Assembly (NCBI GenBank): GCA_963706885.1
Contig: CAVPNX010000014.1
Coordinates: 62,001-126,000, forward strand
Length of the DNA: 64,000 bases
Reading direction: 5' to 3'
Origin: Prado023 sp963706885
GTDB taxonomy: Bacteria; Actinomycetota; Actinomycetes; S36-B12; CAIYMF01
Part shown: one piece after another, positions 51,498 through 61,025 of the stretch
How the letters are laid out: each line of letters starts with the position of its first letter
Numbering within the stretch: position 1 is the stretch's first letter
Translations under genes and position numbers: made by a program
The notes under the pieces: model-generated
The model's input: only the letters and a program-made list of their open reading frames with translations
Database searches by the model: none
What the model was told of the DNA's origin: nothing

Positions 51498-54413
51498 ATG
51501 AGCATCCGCGAGGAGGCACCCGACGTCGACCTGCACCAGGCGCAACGGATCGTGGCGGACCTCTGGGAGCTTCCCGAGTCACAGGCACGGGACCTGGGCA
51601 GCCATCAGGACCGCAACTTCCTGATCACCACACCGGGTGCACGCCACGTGCTCAAGGTCGCCAACACCGCGATCCCGGACGGCTCCCTGGACGCCCAGAA
51701 CGCCGCGATGCTGGCCCTCACCGACCTGCCCGTGCGCACCCCTGCACCGATCCCCTCGACCTCCGGCGCCCTGCGCGAGGTCGTCGACCTGGCCGGCGTG
51801 CCCCACAGCGTGCGACTCCTGACCTACGTCGAGGGCGTGCCCATGACCGGGCGTGGCTACCTCGCGCCGGTCACCGCCCGCCAGTTCGGTGCCCTGGCCG
51901 GTCGGGTCAGTGCCGCCCTGGCCGGGTTCGCCCACCCCGGGGCCGAGCTGCCCAACCAGTGGGACGTGCGCCGCTCCCCGCAGGTCGTCGCCGACCTGAT
52001 GCCGGCCCTCGACGACGACCTGGCCGACCGCGTGGGCCGGCTCTCGGCACAGTCCCGGGAGGTGCTCGACGAGCTCGCCCCCCAGCTGCCCCTGCAGGTG
52101 ATCCACGCCGACGTCACCGACTTCAACGTGGTGGCCGACCTCGGTCCGGATGCCCGGCCGGTGCCCGCGGGCATCATCGACTTCGGCGACCTGATGCACA
52201 CCTGGCGAGCCGCGGAGGCCGCGGTCACGATCTGCGCGCTGCTGGTCAAGGACCGCCGGTCCCCGCTGCGGGTCGCCGAGGACGTCCTGCGCGGGTTCCT
52301 CTCCGAGCAGGCCCTGACGCCCATCGAGGTCGGCGCCCTGTGGCCGATGGTCGCCGCACGCGCCTGTGCCGGCCTGGTCAGCACCGCCCACCAGCTGGGC
52401 AGCGAGCCGGACAACCCCTACCTGCACGAGAACCTCGCGGTGGACTCGGCGGTGTTCGCGATGGTCGCCGACGTGCCCCTGGAGCTCGGGACCCTGGCGA
52501 TGCGCCGGGCCGCCGGGCTGCTCGGGGACCCGGAGCCGGTCCTGCCGGTCGGTTCGCGGGTGCTGCCCGACCTCGGGCAGGTGATCCCCCTCGACCTGTC
52601 CACGACCTCACCCCTGCTCGACGAGGGGGCGTGGACCGATCCCGAGCGGGTCCGTGCCGCCGTGCGTGGGGCCGTGGCGGCCGCCAGCCCGCACCACGCC
52701 GTGGTCGCCTACGGGCAGCCGCACCTGCACCACAGCCAGGCCGACAGCCTCGAGGAGCCGGCCACCATCCACCTGGGCCTCGACGTCCTGCTGCCCCGGG
52801 GCAGCCAGGTCCTCGCGCCCTGGCCCGGCTCCCTGGTCGTCGGGGAACCCTGGGTGACCCACCTCGTGGGCGACCAGGGGTGGGACCTGCTGGTGTCCGG
52901 CGCCGAGCCGTTGCGCGCGCCCGGCACGAGGGTGACCACCGGCGGACCGATCGCCGCTGTGACCACCTCCCGGGCCCCTGCCCTTCCGGACCACGTCCAC
53001 GTCCAGGTCATCCGCACGGGGGTGACGGCCCCGACCCATGCACCCGCGTCGCTGGCCGGGCTGTGGCGCCACCTGTGCCCCGACCCCAGCGCGCTGCTCG
53101 GGCTGGAGCCCAGCGCCCCAGCGCCCGACCCGCACGACCTCATGGGCCGCCGCGAGGCTGCCCTGGCCTCGGTGCAGAAGCACTACTACGCGGACCCGCC
53201 GCAGGTCGAGCGCGGCTGGCGCCACCACCTCGCCGACGTGTCGGGCCGGGTGTACCTCGACGGGATCAACAACGTGGCTGTGCTGGGGCACAGCCACCCG
53301 GCGGTCGCTGAGGCCGTCGACCGCGCGCTGCGCACACTGAACACGAACTCCCGGTTCCACTACGCCGCGCACGTCGAGTTCGCCGAGATGCTGCTCGCGA
53401 CCATGCCCGCAGGACTGGACCAGGTGTTCCTGCTGTCCAGCGGCTCCGAGACGGTCGACCTCGCCCTGCGCCTGGCGCGGGTGCACACCGGGGCCCGGGA
53501 CACGATCGCCCTGCGCACCGCGTACCACGGCTGGACGACGGCCTCAGATGAGGTGTCCAGCGCGCTGATGGACAACCCCCGGGCCCTGGAGACCAGGCCC
53601 GACTGGATCCACCTGGCCGAACCGCCCAACCTCTACCGGGGCCCGTTCACCGGGCCGGATGCCGGATCCCGCTACAGCGACGACGTCCGACGGATCCTGA
53701 CTGAGCTCGCCGTCGCCGGCCGACGTCCGGCCGCCTTCATCTGCGAGACGCTCAACGGCAACGCCGGGGGGATCGAGCTGCCCGGTGACTACCTGCCGCA
53801 GGTCTACGACGCGGTGCGCGCGGCTGGAGGGCTGGTCATCGCCGACGAGGTGCAGGTCGGCTACGGCCGACTGGGCTCGCACTTCTGGGGCTTCGAGATG
53901 AGCGGCGTCGTGCCGGACATCGTCTGCCTGGCCAAGGCGACCGGCAACGGCTACCCCGTCTCGGCAGTCGTGTGCCGCCGCGAGATCGCCGAGTCGTTCG
54001 CGGCCGAGGGCTCGCTGTTCGCCTCCATGGGTGGCACGCCGGCGGGTGCGGCCGCGGCGATCGCCACGCTGACCGCGCTGCGCGACGAGGACCTCATGGG
54101 CAACGCCGACCGGATGGGCGCACGCCTGCGCGCCGGGCTCGAGGCCCTGGTCGAACGCCACCCCATGGCCGGCGCGGTGCACGGCCGCGGGCTCTACCTC
54201 GGTCTCGAGCTGGTCACCGACCGGGCGTCGCGGACGCCGGCGACGGCGGCGACCGACGCACTGTGCGAACGGCTGCTCACGCTGGGCGTCATCATGGCGG
54301 CCACGGGCGACCACATGAACGTGCTGAAGATCAAGCCCCCGCTGTGCATCGATGCCACCGGCGTGGACTTCCTGCTCGAGGCCCTCGACGTGGCCTTCAC
54401 CGAGGGCTGGTAG
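51498..54413 (+). CDS. Three-domain fusion: APH-type kinase, M23-like domain, class III aminotransferase/phospho-lyase
   Basis: The product is 971 residues. Domain 1 (about 1-330) is an aminoglycoside-phosphotransferase/hydroxylysine-kinase fold with HADVTDFN (from residue 203) and IDFGD. Domain 2 (about 360-520) is M23-peptidase-like with HLGLD (from residue 425, HxxxD) and HVH (from residue 499), so the zinc-ligand pattern seems kept. Domain 3 (about 545-971) is a PLP class III aminotransferase fold with SSGSETVDLALRLAR, ADEVQVGYGR and the PLP lysine in LAKATGNGYP (about residue 813). In animals separate hydroxylysine kinase and phosphohydroxylysine/phosphoethanolamine phospho-lyase act in sequence, so phosphorylation followed by elimination on one polypeptide is a reasonable inference. 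Confidence 0.9.
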   Translation: MSIREEAPDVDLHQAQRIVADLWELPESQARDLGSHQDRNFLITTPGARHVLKVANTAIPDGSLDAQNAAMLALTDLPVRTPAPIPSTSGALREVVDLAGVPHSVRLLTYVEGVPMTGRGYLAPVTARQFGALAGRVSAALAGFAHPGAELPNQWDVRRSPQVVADLMPALDDDLADRVGRLSAQSREVLDELAPQLPLQVIHADVTDFNVVADLGPDARPVPAGIIDFGDLMHTWRAAEAAVTICALLVKDRRSPLRVAEDVLRGFLSEQALTPIEVGALWPMVAARACAGLVSTAHQLGSEPDNPYLHENLAVDSAVFAMVADVPLELGTLAMRRAAGLLGDPEPVLPVGSRVLPDLGQVIPLDLSTTSPLLDEGAWTDPERVRAAVRGAVAAASPHHAVVAYGQPHLHHSQADSLEEPATIHLGLDVLLPRGSQVLAPWPGSLVVGEPWVTHLVGDQGWDLLVSGAEPLRAPGTRVTTGGPIAAVTTSRAPALPDHVHVQVIRTGVTAPTHAPASLAGLWRHLCPDPSALLGLEPSAPAPDPHDLMGRREAALASVQKHYYADPPQVERGWRHHLADVSGRVYLDGINNVAVLGHSHPAVAEAVDRALRTLNTNSRFHYAAHVEFAEMLLATMPAGLDQVFLLSSGSETVDLALRLARVHTGARDTIALRTAYHGWTTASDEVSSALMDNPRALETRPDWIHLAEPPNLYRGPFTGPDAGSRYSDDVRRILTELAVAGRRPAAFICETLNGNAGGIELPGDYLPQVYDAVRAAGGLVIADEVQVGYGRLGSHFWGFEMSGVVPDIVCLAKATGNGYPVSAVVCRREIAESFAAEGSLFASMGGTPAGAAAAIATLTALRDEDLMGNADRMGARLRAGLEALVERHPMAGAVHGRGLYLGLELVTDRASRTPATAATDALCERLLTLGVIMAATGDHMNVLKIKPPLCIDATGVDFLLEALDVAFTEGW

Positions 54414-54447
54414 GCCCGCCCTCCCGGTCCGGACCCCCCACAGACAT

Positions 54448-54488
54448 GGATCTGCCCGAGCTCGAATACCTCGAGCTCGGGCAGATCC
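54448..54488. terminator. Bidirectional terminator with an 18-bp perfect stem
   Basis: GGATCTGCCCGAGCTCGA (54448-54465) pairs perfectly with 54471-54488 around the loop ATACC. It lies between two convergent genes, 35 nt after the three-domain protein and 14 nt after the opposite gene. Confidence 0.9.
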
Positions 54489-54501
54489 GGGTGCGGTGCC
54501 G

Positions 54502-54949
54502 TCAGGCAGCGACCATCTCCTGGGGCAGGTCCGCCGTGCGCGTGCGCTTGTCCAGGGCGCCGATGCCCAGTCCGATGATGATGCTCAGGACGCCGATCCC
54601 CATCGCGAAGGCGGCCACGCCGAAGGCGACGACCGAGGTGAACAGCGACGCGCGCAGGAACGACGCGCTCTGCGCGACGGCCCGCAGCGGGTCCTCGCGG
54701 TCGAGCTGCGGCGTAGGTCTTGCCACCCGTGGCCTCCAGCGCATGGGTGTTGATGATCTCGGCCATGCAGAAGGCCTCGAGCGGGCCGTTGACATCCTGG
54801 CCCTGCTGGCACGGGGCGTCGTCGGTGACGGTGATGCTCTCAGCGGCCAGCTGGTTCGACACTGTGTACCAGGTGCCGGCACCGCCGAGGAGCAGGACTG
54901 CTCCAGCGATGTACAGCAGGATTGCGACGACCTTCGGGGTCTTGGACAT
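54502..54949 (-). CDS. Small membrane protein, often annotated 'LigA-like' (one +1 frameshift near 54710)
   Basis: ATG 54949. It starts MSKTPKVVAILLYIAGAVLLLGGAGTWYTV (membrane helix 1), followed by an extracytoplasmic domain ending HALEATGGKTYA. One extra base at about 54710 breaks the frame, and it continues QLDREDPLRAVAQSASFLRASLFTSVVAFGVAAFAMG with a second helical hairpin. The restored length is about 148. This protein type is common in actinobacteria and is wrongly labelled aromatic-ring-opening dioxygenase LigA in databases. No catalytic motif is present and the function is unknown. Confidence 0.82.
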
Positions 54950-55070
54950 TGTGTCCCTCTTTCGGTGAATTGGGGGTTTCTTCCCTTGCACGGTCAACTA
55001 TGGACGCTGCCCGCCCCGTGTCCCGCCATTGAAGGGTCAAGAAACGCACGCCGAACGTCCTGACCTTGCC

Positions 55071-55085
55071 GGGACCAAGGGTCCC
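55071..55085 (-). terminator. Short hairpin after lgt
   Basis: GGGACC-AAG-GGTCCC forms a perfect 6-bp stem immediately after the lgt stop (lgt ends at 55087) and before the next same-strand gene. It is a possible weak terminator. Confidence 0.4.
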
Positions 55086-55086
55086 C

Positions 55087-55963
55087 TCACTCTGAGGAGG
55101 GAACCCTCTCCTGACTTGCCCGGGTGCCCTGCAGCTCCTCCGGCGCCTCACGGCCGGGATACCTGCGGGCACTGATCACGAAGTACACGACGGCCCCCAC
55201 GCCGACGGCCACCGAGGTGAACACGTTGATCCGGATGCCGCCGAGCTGGGTCGCCGGGTCGATGCGCAGCATCTCCATGCCCAGTCGCCCCACGCAGTAG
55301 GCCGCGATGTAGAGGGCGAACGCCCGCCCGTGACCCAGCGTCCAGCGCCGGTCGGCCCAGGCCACGAGCCCGGCCACCCCGACGAGCCAGAGCGCCTCAT
55401 AGAGGAAGGTCGGGTGGAAGGTGGCGTACTGCTCGTAGCCCGCGGGGCGGAAGGCGGGGTCGATCTCCAGCCCCCAGGGCAGGTCCGTCGGCTTCCCGAA
55501 CAGCTCCTGGTTGAACCAGTTGCCCAACCGCCCGATCGCCTGGGCCAGGGGGACCCCCACGGCCAGCGAGTCGGTGAACGGGGGCAGCGGCACGCCGTGG
55601 CGCCGGCAACCGATCCAGGCCCCGACCGTCCCCAGTGCGATGGCCCCCCAGATCCCCAGGCCGCCCTCCCAGATGGCGACCGCCCCGCGCAGGCCCGAGC
55701 CCGCCGGCGCCGAAGTACGTCGGCCAGTCGGTGAGCACGTGGTAGAGCCGGCCACCGATGATCCCGAACGGGACAGCCCAGACCGCCACGTCGTAGACCA
55801 GCCCGTGGTTGCCACCTCGAGCGACCCAGCGCCGGTTGCCGACCCACATCGCGACGAAGATCCCGACGAGGATGCACAGCGCGTACGCCCGCAGCGGCAG
55901 CGGGCCCAGGTACCAGACCGACTGGTCCGGGCTCGGGATCGAGGTGGCCAGCGCGCCGATCAC
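55087..55963 (-). CDS. lgt: Prolipoprotein diacylglyceryl transferase (one +1 frameshift near 55701)
   Basis: GTG 55963 overlaps the stop of the DsbA-like gene (GTGA). The first frame gives LGPLPLRAYALCILVGIFVAMWVG and IIGGRLYHVLTDWPTYFGAGG. A GGG triplet near 55701 shifts the frame, and it continues SGLRGAVAIWEGGLGIWGA, then the Lgt signature GRLGNWFNQELFGKPTDLPWG and FLYEALW. The restored length is about 291. It attaches diacylglycerol from phosphatidylglycerol to lipoprotein cysteines in the membrane. Confidence 0.95.
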
Positions 55964-56817
55964 TGGGCGGTCGCGGCTTCGATCTTCTGCGTGAGGCCCT
56001 CGATGTCGGCCAGGTCGGAGCCGTTGAGCTCGACGCCGTTCAGGTAGGCGGTCGGGGTACCCCCCACACCGGCCTCAACGAACGCCTGGTTGCTGTTGGC
56101 CGACCACGCCAGGTAGGTCCCGTCCTGGACGCACTTGGTGTACGTGGCCAGATCAGGCTCGGCGATCCCGACCGTCGAGCCCAGGTCGATGAGCTGCTGG
56201 TCGGAGAACCCCACGCCCTCGTCGGCGGGCTGGATGTCGAACACGGCCGAGTGGTACTCCCCGGTCTTGCCCGCATCCACCGCGCAGCCCCAGGCGCTCG
56301 TGGCCCGCGCCGAGGAGTTGGGGTTGCCGTTCGCCGCGTTGTCCGCAGCCAGGCTCGCATCGAGGAAGGTGGCCGGCCGGTACAGCAGCTTGACCTTGCC
56401 CTCGTCGGCCAGGGCCTGGATCTGCGCTCCGGATGCCGCCTCGACCTGCGCACAGGCGGGGCACTGGAAGTCCTCCCAGATCTCCAGGGTCGGAAGCTTG
56501 GCCTCGTCCGGGGACGTCCATCCCGTTCCGTAGGGGACTCCCCAGTTGTCGCTGGAGACCCCGGCGGGCAGGGCGGCGTTCGGGTCGGGCGTCGGGGGTG
56601 CGGTGGTTGCGGTGTCCGAACCGCCGTCGCGGCCGGCGAAGAACCCGACGGCCAGCAGGCCCCCGACGATCAGCAGGACGACCAGCCCGCCGACGATCCG
56701 GATCGTGCGCTCGCGGCGGCGCTCCGCTGCCTCGGACTCAGCACGCGCCTGCTCCGCGAGCTGCTTGGGCGTGAGCCCGGCCTGACCCGACGTGGGCTTG
56801 TTCTTCTCGGCTGCCAT
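55960..56817 (-). CDS. Membrane-anchored DsbA-like thiol-disulfide oxidoreductase
   Basis: The product is 285 residues. A cytoplasmic basic N-terminus and one transmembrane helix (IVGGLVVLLIVGGLLAVGFFAG) are followed by a Thr/Pro linker and a DsbA/thioredoxin-fold domain. That domain has the active site EDFQCPACAQVE and the cis-Pro loop VGGTPTAYLNG. A second Cys pair (GCAVDAGK, TKCVQDG) may form a structural disulfide. It probably oxidises exported proteins and is recharged by the divergent VKOR homologue. It is co-translated with lgt. Confidence 0.93.
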   Translation of the reverse strand: MAAEKNKPTSGQAGLTPKQLAEQARAESEAAERRRERTIRIVGGLVVLLIVGGLLAVGFFAGRDGGSDTATTAPPTPDPNAALPAGVSSDNWGVPYGTGWTSPDEAKLPTLEIWEDFQCPACAQVEAASGAQIQALADEGKVKLLYRPATFLDASLAADNAANGNPNSSARATSAWGCAVDAGKTGEYHSAVFDIQPADEGVGFSDQQLIDLGSTVGIAEPDLATYTKCVQDGTYLAWSANSNQAFVEAGVGGTPTAYLNGVELNGSDLADIEGLTQKIEAATAQ

Positions 56818-56988
56818 CAGTACCTCCGTGAGTTGGGGGCCAGATTACCCGAAATGCCGGGCAACCGACCCGAGCCGTGTCGTGGCGCCGACCCACCCCC
56901 AATCCCGTCGGCACTGAACTACCATCGTGCGAAGTGCGTGGAGCCCGCAGGCCCACACCACCCACGACCCGGACAGGCAGGACGCGCG

Positions 56989-57619
56989 ATGGCCAACCTC
57001 ACCACCGAGGTCGCCGACCCCCCGGCGCACCCCGTCCCCACGGCCGCTGATCGGTACCACACCGGGGCGTTCATCGAGATGCTGCTCTCCAGCATCATCG
57101 GGCTGTGGGCGTCGTTGGTGCTCTCGATCGACGCGATCAAGCTGGCCGAGGACCCCCTGCGCGGACCTCAACTGCAACATCTCCTCCACGATCTCCTGCG
57201 CGACCGTCGGGCTGTCCTGGCAGGCCAACCTCCTCGGCTTCCCCAATGCGTTCCTGGGCCTGATCGCCGAGCCGGTGGTCATCACGATCGCCGTGGCCGC
57301 GCTCGGCGGGGTCCGCTTCCCGCGCTGGTTCATGCTCTCGGCCCAGGTCGTCTACTCGATCGGGCTGGTCTTCGCCTACTGGCTGTTCTACCAGGCGTAC
57401 TTCGTGATCGGCGCGATGTGCCCCTGGTGCATGCTGATCACGATCACCACCACGTTGGTGTTCGCCTCGATGACGCGCGTGAACATCCTCGAGGGGAACC
57501 TCGGCGCCGGCGACGAAGCTCCGGCTGGAGCGCCCGCTGCGCCTGGGCCTGGACGCCGCCGGGAGTCGTGCGTGATCCTGGGCATCATGGCGGCGATGGT
57601 CCTCTACAAGTACGTCTGA
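56989..57619 (+). CDS. Vitamin K epoxide reductase (VKOR) family protein (frameshifted)
   Basis: ATG 56989. The first frame reads FIEMLLSSIIGLWASLVLSIDAIKLAEDP. One extra C in the CCCCC at 57153-57157 breaks it, and it resumes CADLNCNISSTISCATVGLSWQ. The redox centre is GAMCPWCMLITIT (CPWC), and the loop cysteines are in DLNCN and STISC. The C-terminal 45 residues switch character: reading with three further single-base removals at about 57515-57575 gives a more typical ...LERPLRLGLDAAGV tail before VILGIMAAMVLYKYV. The restored length is about 208. The protein reoxidises DsbA via menaquinone. Confidence 0.85.
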
Positions 57620-57626
57620 GGACCGC

Positions 57627-58428
57627 TCACCCGGCCCGGCGCACCCCGGCAGCCAGCTCCGCAGCCAGCTCGCGGACCGCCACCACCGCCGACGGGTGGT
57701 CCGGTGCGGCCAGGATCCGGGCGATGAACGCCGACCCGACGATCACGCCGTCGGCGTAGGACGCAACCTCGGCGGCCTGCTCCCCGGTGGAGACGCCGAG
57801 GCCGACCGCGACCGGGAGGTCGGTCAGCGCGCGCACACGGGCAACCAGCTCGCGCGCGCCGGATCCCACGCTGGCCCGCGCACCCGTGACACCCATCAAC
57901 GAGGCCGCATACACGAAGCCGCTCGTGATGCCCGCCACTGCCGCGATCCGCTCGTCACTGCTCGACGGGGCCACCAGGAACACCCGGTCCAGGCCGGCCG
58001 CACCCGTGGCCGCCACCCAGTCACCGGCCTCCTCGGGGGTGAGGTCCGGGGTGATCACACCCACCCCTCCGGCGTCGCGCAGGCGGCCCGCGAAGGACTC
58101 GACACCGATCCGCTCGATCGGGTTCCAGTAGGACATGACCAAGGGTCGGCGCACCCGTCGCGGCCACCGCCTCGACCGTCGCCAGGACGCCGGAGAGGGT
58201 CGACCCGGCCTCCAGCGCCTGCTGGACCGCCGCCTGGATCGTGGGTCCGTCCATCAACGGGTCGGAGTAGGGCAGCCCGACCTCAACGATGTCCACACCG
58301 GCCTCGACCATGGCCGTGGCCAGCGCAATGCCCTGCGCATGGGTCGGGAAGCCGCTGGGCAGGTAGCCGATCAGCGCGGCCCGATCCTCGGCCCTCGCGC
58401 GGGCGAAGGCCTCGTGCAGGGCGCTCAC
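57627..58428 (-). CDS. trpA: Tryptophan synthase alpha chain (one +1 frameshift near 58140)
   Basis: GTG 58428 overlaps the trpB stop. The first frame has ALIGYLPSGFPTHAQGIAL and VDIVEVGLPYSDPLMDGPTIQ (catalytic Glu and Asp) up to TGAPTL. An extra base at about 58140 shifts the frame, and it continues VMSYWNPIERIGVESFAG, GVITPDLTPEEAGDW, FVYAASLMGVTGAR and VAVGLGVSTGEQA. The restored length is about 266. It cleaves indole-glycerol phosphate to indole for TrpB. Confidence 0.96.
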
Positions 58429-59675
58429 AGCTGGCCCTCGCCCAGGTCGATCCCGAACCAACGAGCAGCGGTGCTCACGTCCTTGTCGCCGCGACCTGAC
58501 AGGTTGACCAGGACGATCCCGTCGGGGCCGAGCTCCCGGCCCAGCTGCAGGGCGCCGGCCAGGGCGTGCGCGCTCTCGATGGCCGGGATGATCCCCTCGG
58601 TCCGGCAGAGCAGGGCCAGGGCGTCCATCGCCTCGGCATCGGTGACCGGGTGGTACTGCGCGCGCCCCGTCTGGGCCAGGTAGGCGTGCTCCGGGCCGAC
58701 CCCGGGATAGTCCAGCCCGGCGGAGATCGAGTGCGACTCGATCGTCTGGCCCTCATCGTCCTGCAGCAGGTACGAGCGCGTCCCCTGGAAGACCCCGATC
58801 GTCCCGCCGGTGATGGTGGCCGCGTGCCGACCGGTCTCCACACCATCCCCGGCGGCCTCGTAGCCGTGCAGGGCCACACCGGCGTCGTCGAGGAACGGGT
58901 GGAAGATCCCGATGGCGTTGGACCCGCCGCCGACGCACGCAGCGATGGCGTCGGGAAGCCGGCCGTAGTCGGCCAGCACCTGGGCGCGGGCCTCCACGCC
59001 GATCACCCGGTGGAAGTCGCGGACCATCTGCGGGAACGGGTGCGGCCCGGCGACCGTGCCCAGCAGGTAGTGGGTGTCGGCCACGTTGGTGACCCAGTCG
59101 CGCATGGCCTCGTTGACGGCGTCCTTGAGGGTCTGGGACCCGGTGGTCACCGGGATGACCTCCGCGCCCAGCAGCTTCATCCGGGCCACGTTCAGTGCCT
59201 GCCGGCGGGTGTCCTCCAGGCCCATGTAGACCACGCAGTCCAGGCCCATCAGGGCCGCGGCCGTCGCGGTGGCCACCCCGTGCTGGCCGGCTCCCGTCTC
59301 GGCGATCACCCGGCGCTTGCCCATCCGGACGGTGAGCAGGGCCTGGCCCAGGACGTTGTTGATCTTGTGCGAGCCGGTGTGGTTGAGGTCCTCGCGCTTG
59401 AGCACGATGCGGGCGTCGACCCCGCCGGCCGCGGCGAACCGGGGCGCCTCGGTGAGGGGGGTCGGCCGTCCGGTGTAGGTGCGGGCCAGGTGATCGAGCT
59501 CGGCGAGGAACTCCGGGTCCACACGCGCCGCCGCGTAGGCGGCCGACAACTGGTCGAGGGCGGCGATCAGCGCCTCGGGGACGAAACGACCGCCGAACAC
59601 GCCGAAGTGCCCGGTGGCATCGGGCGTGGCCGACGTGCCCGGGATGAGGCCCAGGTTCGTCAGGTCAGCGGTCAT
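58425..59675 (-). CDS. trpB: Tryptophan synthase beta chain
   Basis: The product is 416 residues. It contains GHFGVFGGRFVPEALI, LKREDLNHTGSHKINNVLGQALL (PLP lysine in HKINN), AETGAGQHGVATA (catalytic Glu in ETGAGQHG), the phosphate-binding loop CVGGGSNAIGIFHPF, and AGLDYPGVGPEHAYL. It joins indole and serine. The ATG overlaps the trpC stop. Confidence 0.98.
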   Translation of the reverse strand: MTADLTNLGLIPGTSATPDATGHFGVFGGRFVPEALIAALDQLSAAYAAARVDPEFLAELDHLARTYTGRPTPLTEAPRFAAAGGVDARIVLKREDLNHTGSHKINNVLGQALLTVRMGKRRVIAETGAGQHGVATATAAALMGLDCVVYMGLEDTRRQALNVARMKLLGAEVIPVTTGSQTLKDAVNEAMRDWVTNVADTHYLLGTVAGPHPFPQMVRDFHRVIGVEARAQVLADYGRLPDAIAACVGGGSNAIGIFHPFLDDAGVALHGYEAAGDGVETGRHAATITGGTIGVFQGTRSYLLQDDEGQTIESHSISAGLDYPGVGPEHAYLAQTGRAQYHPVTDAEAMDALALLCRTEGIIPAIESAHALAGALQLGRELGPDGIVLVNLSGRGDKDVSTAARWFGIDLGEGQL

Positions 59676-60484
59676 GGTCGACCGTGACGCAGGGCGGGGT
59701 GGGCACCGGCCGTGACCAGGTCGTGCACGGCCTGCCGCGGGTCCCCGCCGGTCACCAGGCTCTCCCCCACCAGCACGGCGTCGGCCCCGGCGTTGGCGTA
59801 CGAGATCAGGTCGTGTGGGCCGCGCACGCCACTCTCGGCCACCCGCACGACGCTGTCGGGGATGTTCGGGGCGACGCGCGCGAAGTGATCCCGATCGACG
59901 GACAGCGTGCGCAGGTCGCGCACGTTCACGCCCACGATCTGGGCACCGGCGTCCAGCGCCCGGGGGACCTCATCCACGTCGTGCACCTCCACGAGAACCG
60001 TAAGCCCGATCGACTGGGCCCGCTCGTGCAGCGAGACCAGCGCGTCCTGGCTGAGGGCGGCCACGATCAGCAGGACGATGTCGGCACCGGCGGCCCGCGC
60101 CTCCCAGAGCTGGTAGCTCGAGACGATGAAGTCCTTGCGCAGGACGGGCACGTCCACGGCATGCCGGACGGCCACGAGGTCATCGAGGGACCCCCCGAAG
60201 CGACGCCCCTCGGTGAGCACCGAGATCGCATGTGCACCACCCGACTCGTACTGCCGGGCCAGCGCGGCGGGATCCTCGATGGCTGCCAGCGCACCCCGGC
60301 TGGGTGAGGAGCGCTTGACCTCGGCGATGACGCTGATCCCGTCCTCGCTGCGCAGCGCGGCGACCCCGTCACGGGGTTCCGGCGCGTGGCTGGCACGCTC
60401 CTTGAGCTCGTCGAGCGGGACCCGTTCCATGCGCTCGGCGACATCGGCGCGCACACCGACGAGGATCTCGTCGAGAACAGACAT
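59672..60484 (-). CDS. trpC: Indole-3-glycerol phosphate synthase
   Basis: The product is 270 residues in a TIM barrel. VIAEVKRSSPSRGAL carries the catalytic Lys and the KxSPS motif. Next come AISVLTEGRRFGGSLDDL, VLRKDFIVSSYQLWEARAAGAD, LVEVHDVDEVPRALDAGA, IVGVNVRDLRTL, VAESGVRGPHDL and AVLVGESLV. It makes indole-glycerol phosphate from CdRP. It is separated from trpE by a two-component system and the HGxxPAAW gene. Confidence 0.97.
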   Translation of the reverse strand: MSVLDEILVGVRADVAERMERVPLDELKERASHAPEPRDGVAALRSEDGISVIAEVKRSSPSRGALAAIEDPAALARQYESGGAHAISVLTEGRRFGGSLDDLVAVRHAVDVPVLRKDFIVSSYQLWEARAAGADIVLLIVAALSQDALVSLHERAQSIGLTVLVEVHDVDEVPRALDAGAQIVGVNVRDLRTLSVDRDHFARVAPNIPDSVVRVAESGVRGPHDLISYANAGADAVLVGESLVTGGDPRQAVHDLVTAGAHPALRHGRP

Positions 60485-60592
60485 GCGCTCCTCCACCTGG
60501 GACCGGGAACCTTGGGTCGAAGCGTACGCAGTGACCGGCTGGTCCACCGAATCGCCCCCGGACGACGGACCCCTGTTCTCCCCTGACGGCGC

Positions 60593-60598
60593 TACCCT
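60593..60598 (+). promoter_or_regulatory. -10 box (TACCCT) of the leaderless DUF2752 gene
   Basis: TACCCT is followed by 7 nt and the GTG at 60606, with no SD. Confidence 0.5.
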
Positions 60599-60605
60599 TG
60601 CCCAC

Positions 60606-61025
60606 GTGAGCATCTCGACGGCCAGCGCCCAGCGCAGCCGGAGCATGCTCGGGCCCGCCGCCGTGCTCGTCGGCGTGGGTGCCGCCTGGCTCACTGCCGC
60701 AGCCCTGCGCCCGGGTGACAGCGGGCCCACGCCGTGCCCCTGGCGGACGGTGACGGGGCTGGACTGCCCGTTCTGCGGTGCGACCCGGGCAGCAGCCAGC
60801 CTCGCCCACGGTGATGTGATCGGCGCCCTGGACCACAACGCGCTGTTCGTCCTGGTCATCCTCCCCCTGGCCGTCGCGGCCTGGGGGGTCTGGGCGGCCC
60901 GCTCGTGGCGCGGGCTGCCCGCACCGGTGATCGCCAACAGGACGCTGCTGGTCCTGATGGGCATCACTGCGGCGTGGTGGGTCCTGCGGCTTGTGGTTCC
61001 CTGGCTGGGGTCGACGGCCGGCTGA
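60606..61025 (+). CDS. DUF2752 membrane protein
   Basis: The product is 139 residues. It has the DUF2752 signature CPWRTVTGLDCPFCGATRAAASLAHGD, with three cysteines facing one side, and three membrane helices (LVGVGAAWLTAAAL, ALFVLVILPLAVAAWGVWAA, LLVLMGITAAWWVLRLVV). The role of the family is not known. GTG start behind a -10 box. Its 3' end overlaps the convergent histidine-kinase gene by 62 bp. Confidence 0.88.
   Translation: MSISTASAQRSRSMLGPAAVLVGVGAAWLTAAALRPGDSGPTPCPWRTVTGLDCPFCGATRAAASLAHGDVIGALDHNALFVLVILPLAVAAWGVWAARSWRGLPAPVIANRTLLVLMGITAAWWVLRLVVPWLGSTAG

Noticed and set aside
54502..54949. Aromatic-ring-opening dioxygenase LigA
   Set aside because: The name is a known mis-transfer for such membrane proteins; no dioxygenase metal ligands are visible.
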